Source of the DNA: Cyclina sinensis
Lineage: Eukaryota > Mollusca > Bivalvia > Venerida > Veneridae
Length of the DNA: 64,000 bases
Direction: 5' to 3'
Assembly: GCA_012932295.1 (NCBI GenBank)
Contig: JAAONU010000009.1
Location: 7,853,535 to 7,917,534, forward strand
This document shows, in pieces, positions 25,735-37,100 of the stretch (position 1 is its first letter; each line of letters opens with the position of its first letter). Made by a program: the position numbers and the translations under genes. A model generated the notes under the pieces. The model ran no database searches. It saw nothing but the letters and a program-made list of their open reading frames with translations, and was not told where the DNA came from.

Positions 25735-28243
25735 ATGCTTTGTTTAACAATCGCCAGTGTTTCCAAAGCAAGTAAGATCTTTTTACAAATATATCCAAAA
25801 CCAGTATTTTAGAAAAAACAACAACACATTTATGTAAAAACACTAATAAAAAAAAGAACTAGAAAAATAATCTAGTAAAAGTGTTGCATTTAAATTATAA
25901 AAAGGGTTGGTTACCCTGTGTCCGTTGTCCGTCATCAACCTTTGCTTTGAACATCTCCTCCTATACCGCTTAATCAAAATGAGGAAACTTGGGAGGGATA
26001 TTCTTTGTATGAAGCTCTAACAAAAACATTCAACACAAAACATTCGCCTTGCGTAAAATTACATACCTAGAGTTCGGAAAGTTTTTTTACGAAAAATTGT
26101 CCAGTGAACCACAGAATGTTCAAACTTTGCACATTGGGGTCAGTTTTAGTTCAACCCTTAGAGAAGTATGTATAGTAAATGTAACCCGGAAAAATCCATA
26201 TGCCCCTAGCTGGGTTTGAACTCGGGTACCTTCGATTGCTAAGAGGACACTCTGCCACGTCGCCATAAAAGCTAGCTGATAGGCAAGGGAGTACAAGCGC
26301 CGTATTTTAAAAATTTCTTTTCATAGACAAAATATTTCGAAGTTTTGATATCGACTGTTTGTTTCTTTCATTTTAGTTATAAATCAGTTTTCACTGACTT
26401 ATCGATTTGAGCAGTTATACATGTACTCAGGTTTGCAGCCACCATGGCCGTCTTGTTTTGAAATAACCGTAAATGACTGATTGTTTCTACATCTCTGCCT
26501 GTATGTACCCCAATTCTTGTTCAGTATAGTGATACCACTTTATTGGTTTTTATTGGTTTTATAAACGAGAACTGAAAAGCTTTAAGTTGAAAATCGGTAA
26601 ATTAATTTTATTTCATGTATATCCCTACATGCTATATTTTTTACAGATGAATCTATAGAACGCAGAATTTTGACAGATGGCAAAGTACGCTGTCCAGTTG
26701 GCTACATCTGTCCACCCGGAGCATTGTTACCACAGCCCTGTCCAGCAGGCACGTACAACAACTTGACAGAACAAACAACATGTACTTTATGTCCAGCTGG
26801 GTACTACTGTCCAGTTGGATCAGTTCAACCAATCACTTGCCCTTCTGGAACCTTCATCTCTACGACAGGACAGGCTCAGTGTATTGTCTGCCCAGCAGGT
26901 TTCTTTTGCCCGGAGGGAACAGTATCATATGAAAAATATCCATGTCACATGGGCTTTTACTGTCCTGTTGGGTCTGTTGTACCCACGGCATGTCAATCGG
27001 GCACATACAGTCTTTCAACAAAGCAGTCAGCATGTATCATATGCCCAGCAGGACACTTTTGTCCTGAAACAGCAACGAATAAGTCGCTTGATTGTCCACC
27101 AGGGACATATTGCCCCGAAGGATCAATGACAGCTACATTATGTCCTGCAGGGACTTATAATGACCTAACATCTCAAGCATTGTGCTTGCCGTGTCCACCT
27201 GGTTATTTCTGCCCAGTAGGGTCGACCTATCCCACGTCTTGCCCAGCAGGGACCTATTCAGATCAGCCTGGTGCGAAAAGCGCTCTGGACTGCATTATTT
27301 GTCCAGTGGGACAGTATTGTCCTGAAGGAACGACTGTACCTGTACCATGCCCTACAGGTACCTACATGGATAAAACTGGCGTAACAAGCATGTCTGAGTG
27401 TATCTCATGTCCCTGTGGTACATATTGCGATGCAGCTGGACTTTCGGCACCCACTGGACAATGTGCACCAGGTTACTTTTAAAGATTTTCAGAACTTTCT
27501 GTTGTCTGTTATAAGTTTTGATTTCCGCTTGTTACATTAACTTTCATTCATTTAATTTTTCTTATATTTGAAGCTTTAACGTTCATATTTAGGTGAATCA
27601 GAAAAGCTATGTTGTTCACCCTGTGACTCGGTCGTTTCCGCAAGCTTCCGTAAGAGTAACTTCTTGTGTAAAAAAAGCCCGTTTAAACTTAAGACGTATG
27701 ATTCACCTGTTTAATAGCATTGAGGGAAAGAGGAGATATTTGATGGGAGTCGCTGAAGAGTGTCTTTACGAAAGCTTTTAATTATGATTCGCCATGTACT
27801 TAAGATATTTTAACCCTTATCATGCGAAATATCCGAAATGGACTCGTCCGTCTTTCAGTTTGGACTAATCTATGATTGTTTATATGGTCTATTGTTTATT
27901 TAAAATTTACTGAATGAATAGCGAATGATGCAGACCATGATCAGACTGCACGGATGCGCAGGCTGATCTTGGTCTGCACCTGTCGCAAAGGCAAAGTCGA
28001 TTGCCTCCAACAGAGTAAGGGTTAACACTGGCTTTCCAAAAGAAATTCTACATTGAATTAACTGCATTCTATCTTTTTAATCGATTCTTTCGTCTGTTAT
28101 ATGTTTTTCACGTTACTTGTTTTCCTTTTACATGTTATTACTGTGCTGGAGGAGCTTTGATGGCCACACCTACTGATGGAGTAACAGGAAACAGATGTTT
28201 GGTAGAGAGTAACTGCCCTGCTGGTTCTTGCAAACCGCAGTGA
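25735..28243 (+). CDS. Secreted-type protein of GCC2/GCC3 (ephrin-receptor-like) cysteine repeats; possibly decaying
   Basis: Three segments join in phase: 25735-25771 (hydrophobic MLCLTIASVSKA, a short signal-peptide-like start; the exon opens at 25715 after a good acceptor, so the true N-terminus may lie upstream), 26647-27471 (275 codons, phase 1-1, good AG and GT) and 28134-28243 (ends TGA), giving about 323 residues. The large exon holds about six units of CPAGTY...C..CPAGYYCPxG, the GCC2/GCC3 repeat of extracellular modular proteins. No transmembrane segment or other domain is visible. Odd points: the last segment continues the repeat (YYCAGG) but is preceded by CAT instead of an AG acceptor, and after the TGA the frame still reads like a repeat (STGSQTAIC). 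So this may be a truncated or dying paralogue of a longer gene. Function unknown; extracellular binding is only inferred. Confidence 0.65.
25772..26646 (+). other. Intron of the GCC-repeat gene
   Basis: GTAAGA donor at 25772 and ACAG acceptor ending 26646, phase 1. It holds a reverse-oriented tRNA-like SINE head at 26202-26273. Confidence 0.6.
26202..26273 (-). mobile_element. tRNA-like sequence (SINE head), reverse strand
   Basis: On the minus strand a B box reads GAGTTCAAACCC and an A-box-like TGGCGACGTGG lies upstream at tRNA-like spacing. The A box deviates from consensus and the arms pair poorly, so a SINE remnant is likelier than a tRNA gene. Confidence 0.5.
27810..28025. mobile_element. 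TTAA-flanked miniature inverted-repeat element, copy 2
   Basis: Starts TTAACCCTTAT and ends AGTAAGGGTTAA, inverted termini TTAACCCTTA. The interior has a near-palindrome TGCAGACCATGATCAGACTG ... GGCTGATCTTGGTCTGCA, so it can fold into a hairpin. It sits between the big GCC exon and its final segment. No ORF. Confidence 0.75.
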
Positions 28244-28841
28244 CATCCAAGTGTTGTGAAGTCGACTGGTAGTCAGACGGCAATATGTTTGTTGCGTATG
28301 AATTTGGCAAAACGAAAGTAAAAGAATTTAGGTTTGAAGTCTTGTTGTGACAATATCAAATCTGCGTACAGTTAACATGGAATATTTGACAAATATATAC
28401 GTACTTATTTAAGAGCTGTTATCTGCATTTTGAAACTACATATATACTGGTGGAGAAAAATATAGCCATAGCCATTTAAAAGAACGTTTTTTTTTGTAGG
28501 GATGTCATTTACCTCTTTTTCTGGAACAACTATAGTCACAGTAGTCTTTACATTCTGTTCTGTTCCGGACAGCAGTTTGTGACATGTTCTTCAAGCTTTG
28601 CTGTTGATAGTTAAATTAGTTTAGATGGTTAAATTTATTTCCTCTGCATTAGTTGTAGACAAAGGTTTCTGCAACTTTTCAGCAACTACTCTCAGTTTCA
28701 GATTTAACAGAGTTATGAGGGCTTTTCTGTGCCTTTGTTGGATTTTGTAGGTCATCATCCGCTTCACCGATTAGAATTTAATGGAAAGGAGCCAGACATC
28801 TTTCTCTACACAGTATCATCTTTTTCACAATAACTTTTTTT
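28244..28841. other. Gap between GCC-repeat gene and satellite
   Basis: AT-rich, with no recognisable gene or repeat. The first 70 bases after the TGA still read like GCC repeat in frame. Confidence 0.5.
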
Positions 28842-31800
28842 GCCACTGTCAACAATTGTCATACTAACACCATCACTAGGACAGTTTAAGTAAGACTATG
28901 TTAGCCACTGCCAACAAAAGTCATACTAACACCATAAATAGGACAGTTTAAGTACGACAATGTATGCCACTGGCAACGAATTAACTATTATAATACCACC
29001 AATACTAGGACATTTTAAGTAAGACTATGTATGCCACTGTCAACGGATAAGCTTTGATAGTACCACCAATACTAGGACAGTTTTAGTAGGACTATGTATG
29101 CCCCAGTCAACGAATAAGTTTGTATAATACCACCATTACTAAGAAAGTTTAAGTGAGACCAAGTATGCCACTATCAACGAATAAGCTTATATAATACCAC
29201 CAATACTATGACAGTTTAAGTAAGACTATGTTTGCCACTGTAAGCGAATAAGCTTTAAAAGTACCACCGATAATAGGACAGTTTAAGAAAGACTTTGTTT
29301 GCCACTGTCAACGAATAAGCTTTAATAGTACCACCAATACTAGGACAGTTTAAGTAAGATTATGTTTGCCACTGTCAACAAATAAGCTTTAATAGTACCA
29401 CCAATACCAGGAATGTTTTAGTAAGACTATGTTTGCCACTGTGAACGAATAAGCTTATTTAATACCACCAATACTAGGACAGTTTAAGTAAGACTATGTA
29501 TGCCACTGTCAACGAATAAGTTTATATAATACCACAAATACTAGGAGAGTTTAAGTACGACTATGTATGCTACAGTCAACGAATAAGCTTATATAATACC
29601 ACCAATACTAGGACAGTTTAAGTAGGACTATGTATGCCACTGTGAACGAATAAGCTTATTTAATACCACCAATACTAGGACAGTTTAAGTAAGACTATGT
29701 ATGCCACTGTGAACGAATAAGCTTATTTAATACCACCAATACTAGGACAGTTTAAGTAAGACTATGTATGCCACTGTGAACGAATAAGCTTATATAATAC
29801 CACCAATACTAGGACAGTTTAAGTAAGACTATGTTAGCCACTGCCAACAAAAGTCATACTAACACCATAAATAGGACAGTTTAAGTAAGACTATGTTTGC
29901 CACTGTCAATGAATGAGCTTATATAATACCACCCATTCTAGGACAGTTAAAGAAGGACTATGTTTGCCACTGTCAACGAATGAGTTTATATAAAACCCCC
30001 AATACTAGGACAGTTTAAGCACAACTATGTATGCCAGCGTCAACTAATAAGCTTATATAAAACCACCAATACTAGGAAAGATTTAGTACGACTATAGTTA
30101 TATGCCACAGTCAACAAACAAGTTTATATAATACCACAAATACTAGAACAGGTTAAGTGCGACTATGTATGCCACAGTCAACGATTAGGCTTATATAATA
30201 CCACCAATACTACGACAGTTTAAGTAAGACTATGTTTGCCACCGTCATTGAATAAGCTTTAATAGTTCCACCAATACTAGAACAGGTTAAGTACGACTAT
30301 GTATGCCACAGTCAATGAATAAGCTTATATAAAAGCACCAATACTAGAACAGGTTAAGTACGACTATGTATGCCACAGTCAACGAATAAAATTATATAAA
30401 ACCACCAATACTACAAAGGGTTAAGTACAACTATGTATTCCACAGTCAACGATAAGGCTTATATAATACCACCAATACTAGGACAGTTTAAGTAAGACTA
30501 TGTTTGCCACCGTCAACGAATAAGCTTCAATAGTACCACCAATACTAGGACAGTTTAAGTACGACTATGCATGCCACAGTCAACGAATAAGTTAATATAA
30601 ACCACCAATAGTAGGACAGTTTAAGTACGACTATGTATGCCACAGTCAACGATTAGGCTTATATAATACCACCAATACTTGGGCAGTTTAAGTAAGACTA
30701 TGTTTGCCACCGTCAACGAATAAGATTCAATAGTACCACTAATACTAGGACAGTTGAAGTAAGACTATGCATGCCACAGACAACGAATAAGTTTATATAA
30801 ATCACCAATACTAGGACAATTTAAGTACAACTATGTATGCCACTGTCAACGAATAAGCTTATATAATACCACCAATACTAGGACAGTTTTAATACGACTA
30901 TGTATGCCACTGTCAACGAATAAGCTTATATTATACCACCAATACTAGGACAGTTTAAGTACGACTCTGTATGCCACTGTCAACGAATAAGCTTATATAA
31001 TACCACCAATACTAGGACAGTTTAAGTAAGACTGTGTATGCCACTGTGAACGAATAAGCTTATATAATACCACCAATACTAGGACAGTTTAAGTAGGACT
31101 ATGTATGCCACTGTGAACGAATAAGCTTATATAATACCACCAATACTAGGACAGTTTAAGTAGGACTATGTATGCCACTGTGAACGAATAAGCTTATATA
31201 ATACCACCAATACTAGGACAGTTTAAGTAAGACTGTGTATGCAACTGTCAACGAATAAGCTTATATAATACCACCAATACTAGGACAGTTTAAGTAAGAC
31301 TGTGTATGCAACTGTCAATGAATAAGCTTATATAATACCACCAATACTAGGACAGTTTAAGTAAGACTGTGTATGCAACTGTCAATGAATAAGCTTATAT
31401 AATATCACCAATACTAGGACAGTTTAAGTAAGACTGTGTATGCAACTGTCAATGAATAAGCTTATATAATACCACCAATACTAGGACAGTTTAAGTAGGA
31501 CTATGTATGCCACTGTCAATGAATAAGCTTATATAATACCACCAATACTAGGACAGTTTAAGTAGGACTGTGTATGCAACTGTCAACGAATAAGCTTATA
31601 TAATATCACCAATACTAGGACAGTTTAAGTAGGACTATGTATGCCACTGTCAAGGAATAAGCTTATATAATACCACCAATACTAGGACAGTTTAAGTAGG
31701 ACTATGTATGCCACTGTCAACGAATAAGCTTATATAATACCACCAATACTAGGACAGTTTAAGTAGGACTATGTATGCCACTGTCAACGAATAAGCTTAT

Positions 31801-32300
31801 ATAATACCACCAATACTAGGACAGTTTAAGTAGGACTATGTATGCCACTGTCAACGAATAAGCTTATATAATACCACCAATACTAGGACAGTTTAAGTAA
31901 GACTATGTATGCCACTGTCAACGAATAAGCTTATATAATACCACCAATACTAGGACAGTTTAAGTAGGACTATGTATGCCACTGTGAACGAATAAGCTTA
32001 TATAATATCACCAATACTAGGACAGTTTAAGTAGGACTATGTATGCCACTGTCAACGAATAAGCTTATATAATACCACCAATACTAGGACAGTTTAAGTA
32101 AGACTGTGTATGCAACTGTCAATGAATAAGCTTATATAATACCACCAATACTAGGACAGTTTAAGTAAGACTGTGTATGCCACTGTCAACAAATAAGCTT
32201 TAATAGTACCACCTATACTAGGACAGTTTAAGTAAGACTATGTATGTCACTGTCAACAAATAAGCTTATATAATACCACCAAATATTAAGACATTTTAGG
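28842..32300. repeat. Satellite array, 67-bp unit, about 51 copies
   Basis: The unit starts GCCACTGTCAACGAATAAGC and continues with TTATATAATACCACCAATAC and a TAGGACAGTTTAAGTAAGAC half. Spacing is exactly 67 bp for 21 units from 30839 to 32246. The left part is more diverged, with indels (first unit 62 bp, a 66-bp step at 30773). Most units hold an AAGCTT (HindIII) site. A variant with GCAACTGTCA sits at 31241, 31308, 31375, 31442, 31576 and 32112. Units are AT-rich and non-coding. Flanks show no transposon ends I can recognise. Confidence 0.95.
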
Positions 32301-34026
32301 AAAGAAAAGGCCATAACAGATTCACTTTCAGGGCAACAATTTGTATAACAACTTTGTCTTATTTGTGGTTTCAACAGGTTTTTTAAATATAACATGAACT
32401 TTTTCTCAAATTTACTTTCATATCTCAATCTTCATCAGTCACAAACTATGTATTTTTCTTCAGTTCTGAGTAACAATTTTTTACAAAAAAACAAACAAGG
32501 AAATGAAGACAAAATTACATTTAGAAATGACATATTTTATTTCGTATGTCGGATGATAATCAAATATTACACTGAAATTTATATTTTGTCTAATTCGAAA
32601 TCTGAAACTAAACAATTTGAAAAACACATACTCATAATTGTAACAAAGATTTGAAATAATTACCAAAGACCTAAAATTAAAAATGTAGTCTTTGTAATTA
32701 CAGAAGTATCATCACCAAATATCTTAGGTAAGTCAAACGGGTAACCTTTGTTAATCACTTCAAAAAAGGAATATAAAACTGTTATGCGTGTAGTTAAAAT
32801 TCTTAATTGATTTTAAGCTCAGTACTTCATTACAAAATAAATTTCCATTTAATGTATGGAATCAGACTATAACTGATATGATATACAGATCATCAGATTT
32901 ACCAGCATAACTTCTGTGTTTATTTATTGTTTGTTTAGAAATTCTGAGAAACAAATCGTAAGAATTTTAGTCTACACATATCATTTTTATACCTGCCAGT
33001 CTGTGTTTACGTATCAAAGCATATTTTGTTTCGGTTACACAAAGCTTTTTTCATATTGTTTATAAAAGCGATAAACCTGAACTATTAAATAACAAATGAA
33101 AGATATATCTCTTTCAAAAAGGATATTGGACTCACAGTCTTAAAAGCATGAGAATAAATAAACCAGTTTAAATTGTGCATATGATGGATTCACAAAAGAC
33201 TGGACCAAGTGCAAAACAGTTAGACCAATTAGACTTGGTCTGTACATGAATGAAACCTACAGAACTTTTGTATTATGACAACAAGTGAACCGACAGAAGA
33301 AAAATGGACGGAATTTGATCAGCAACAAGCATTATTTTCTAACAATAATAACATAAAATTTTATACAAGTTTTTAATACAAACATCAAAATGTTTCACTA
33401 TCACAGACAAATATATAAAAATATTATTCAACTCTAAACCCCCTAATTATCTAATATGTGCTCTTCAATATTTGTTATTTGGAATTGCTCATTACCAGGA
33501 AGTAAGGTGAAAAGAGTAAGAATTATTTCTTTCTGAGAAAAATATCATACAACATCTTGGAATGTAACTTTTCTTCTAATACTTAACTGCCTGAATACTA
33601 TTTTTTAAAAATACAACATCATTTAAATAAAATAAGCATTGGTTAAGGACAAAGTTTTACACGCAAAATATAAAAAATTTAAATGGCTGAATAATTCCAG
33701 GCTTAATTAAAGTTTGTAATTCAGATTTACAAATGTAACAATAAACTTGCTGAATTGTGAAGTTACTGTATTATGGACTAAAAGAGTCATTTCAATACAG
33801 CAAAATATCCAAATATCATTTAAATGGAAAAAAAACATAACATGCAATTTGTACAACAAATAAAATACCAATTTCAAAAGAAATGGATACATGTGAAATA
33901 ATTAAATTTGTAAATCCACACTCAGCAGTAAGACAGTTAGCAGTAACACGAGTGGACTTTAATCTTGCACTAGAAATAAATATCAGTAAAAAAAAAATGT
34001 TACACATGTCACTCATTATCCACATT
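32301..34026. other. Intergenic DNA between satellite and CFAP65 3' end
   Basis: AT-rich; a few 60-85 residue ORFs on both strands overlap each other and have no coding character. Nothing else seen. Confidence 0.55.
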
Positions 34027-34032
34027 TTTATT
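34027..34032 (-). terminator. CFAP65: Polyadenylation signal AATAAA of CFAP65
   Basis: On the minus strand AATAAA lies about 90 nt after the CFAP65 TAA (34121-34123), implying a short 3' UTR of roughly 100 nt. Confidence 0.55.
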
Positions 34033-34120
34033 GTTCAATCTTTACACAAACTGAAATCAGAAATCAGTTAATAAGCCATACACCACACTGTTTGTCAATA
34101 AGTCACTTATAGTTCATCTT

Positions 34121-37100
34121 TTATAATTTATGTCCCTTGCTTGATGAGGAGTTATTTCTTTTCGGTAGAGCAATAAATCTTGGCCTCGCTGTGATATTAA
34201 ATTCCCCTTCCAGGGCCTCTGTGAGTACATTCAGTAATGTGTTTTCTATGATGCTCTCGGCTGAGTTTCCGAACTCTGGCAGTCTGAAATGGTACAAAAG
34301 ATTCCGCTATAAACATAAACGAAGCATGACAGTCCACTATGAGATACTAAAATCTGTGAAAAAATGATTTGTACAGTTATGAGGGAAGTGAAAAAAAAAC
34401 CACATGAATTTGTATGCGATTAAACTGTAAAGTTAAGATTACTTTATAATTCCTTTATAAACATACATGTATAGGCCATTTAAAAAACAACAGATAAAAA
34501 GTAATGCCTCTGGAATTACTACTAATTTACTTTTTACTGAACTTTTTTGGGAGGAACTTTTCTTGGCTCACACAAACACATAGAGTATAAATGCCTTGAG
34601 ATCAAAAGATATTTACTTTTTTTGTAACAGATACTTATTATCCATAGAAATTTTTTTTTTTCATTTGTGGAGCAGAGAAAACATACAGTTAAATTCAACA
34701 AGTACAAAAAAACCCTGAAAACATCTTAAAAAGAAAAGGAGAAAACAAAGAAATAAACAATACATTTGAAGAAACATAACATTTGAAATGAAAAATAAGA
34801 AAAAATGAAAGAGAGCATAATGAAAGAAACACAAAAAAATCAAAACAAATAAATATTTAGATTATAGCCTTACATAGCCCAAAATGATCTAAATTAAATG
34901 AAAAAGTATATGTATATTAAAAGAACATTAAGCCTTTTGCAACAATAGGACTGCTTTCTGCCATTCAAACCTGTATTTCAATATATTCAATTAATTGTAG
35001 AAGGGTAAAGACTCCATATCAGAACTCTAGGACTCCATGTTCAGTGGCAAGACCCACAACCTGCAACATTGCTAAATAGACCTCACAATAAAACATGTCC
35101 TGCATATTTGGTGACATTTTGTTCCAACATATACCTTGTAAATCATTTCAAAATAACTTCATTGTCAATAAAAATGACCAGTTAATAATTACTTCTCAAT
35201 CTTTAAGCTAGCATCCACAGTGTCTGCCTACATGAACCATGCAGACCACCATCAGCTAGACCATCTGAGCCATTAAATCATGGTCTGCAATGCTGTAAGT
35301 TTTCATTTATTACTCCTGTAACCCGTAAATGGGTGTGTTTAGAAATTTAGCAGAGTAACGATTAATACAAAATAGAAATCTACATCTGAAATATCACATG
35401 AAAGAGGTGCTTACTTTTTCAGTTCTTGTTTTTGTTTCAATCTCTCTTCCTCTAGTTTCACTCTCTTCATCTCCGCCTTTGTGTATCTAGGTGTACTGGT
35501 TTTAGAGCCGTCTGCTCCTATTTCACTAGCCTGAAACAGATCAATACTTCATAATGCTCAATAAATGTGGATTATTTCCCTAAACTTCACTTCGCATAAG
35601 TTAACATTGTTAATGTGTGTCAGATCTTTTGAATCGCATGACAAAAAACATTGTTAATGCAAAAACAGCATTTTAACTGGGCTTCACAATGACTATAACA
35701 GTTCATTTTAACTTTATTGTAAAGAGGTTTTGAAAAGTCATCCACGAAGAAAATAGTTCCAAAGAACTGTCAAAATTTGTCAGATAAACTTAAAATTAAA
35801 CATTTGTAAATGAAATGTAAGACCAATTTTAATCTTAAAATCATTTATGCAAAAAAAATTGCAGCAAGAAATAAGAACAGTTACATTTGCTTTTGTATTA
35901 AAAGTAACATGTCTTATTAAATTAAAAAAGAGAAGAAATCAAAAGCTTGACTGCTTCTAGTTTCTTTGTCCTATGCCATTCAAAACGCAAAATGTCCATC
36001 TTATAAATTTACAGCTGTACTTTTTTTTAACCAGTCTTCATCAAATTTATGTATGTTCAATTTATGCTAATTTGTTTAAGTGTTTGACTGATGGAAAATA
36101 TCCAACTTTATCTGAAATTCTTACATTTGTTACAAATCGTCTACAAATGATGCATACTAAGCTCACCTTGCTCCTCTGTGAAGCCGCAGATGTTGATTTA
36201 CTCTTTGATTTCTTTCTAGCTGATGTAGTAGAGCTTACAGATATGGCAGGACTGGTCACTCTTTCCGTAGTGGTCTCTGTCACTCGTTCTGTTGTCATTT
36301 CCACAGGTGACCCTGGTGGTGGTGAAGGAGATTCAGGGGGCGCCTCATGTACCTTACGATCCCCAATTTGAGCGAAAACTGGGATAGGATCTTTCATTAC
36401 CTTGGTCACTGATTCATGGAAACTTGTGTCATCAAGCAAAGCCCTAAAAAAGACAAAAATTGACATATGGATGCAAAAAGGACTTGTCCACATATCACAA
36501 AATTGTAAACACTTTTTCAGCTTTATCCTGCCAATGTAATGCAATCTTGCTATTTTGTTAAGTAATTATATATTTAATATGCTGAATAAAGATTTCAAAG
36601 GAGTTTAAAACAAAAGAAATAATTAACATTTTGATGGCTCAATACAAGACTATGGTAAGTCAATATAAATAAAGAAGCTGTTATCACAGTACTGAGCTGG
36701 TCCATCAATGTACAGTTCTTATTCAGACTAAATCAATTTTAACGTCTATTAGTGAAAAAAAAAGTGAAATACCATCAAGGAAAATTGTTTTTTTCTTTTT
36801 TCAGATATGTTAAAGTCGTAATTTACCTAAGGACATTAGCCATAACGCCAGATATAACATCAGACTCGGCTTGTCGACATGGTATCACTTCAGGTCGCTC
36901 AGTTTCGTGTTTATGTTCTGTTGAGGACTGGTCTTTCTGTTCTTCTCTCTCACTTAAACATCTGGAAAACCGGAATTAAAAAGTTTGAATATATAAAAAT
37001 GAAGAAAAGGCAAATGCTCCCCAAAACTGGGACTTTTATTTGGGGAAAATGCGAGTAAGCTTTGAAGACGGTATTATAAATCAAACTATAATGAAAGAGT

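Noticed and set aside
28842..32300. CRISPR-like array
   Set aside because: Units abut with no unique spacers, the host is an intron-bearing animal, and there are no cas genes. It is a satellite.
35211..35300. Third TTAA-type miniature element
   Set aside because: Only short matches (CATGCAGACCA, ATGGTCTGCA) without TTAA termini; too weak to call.
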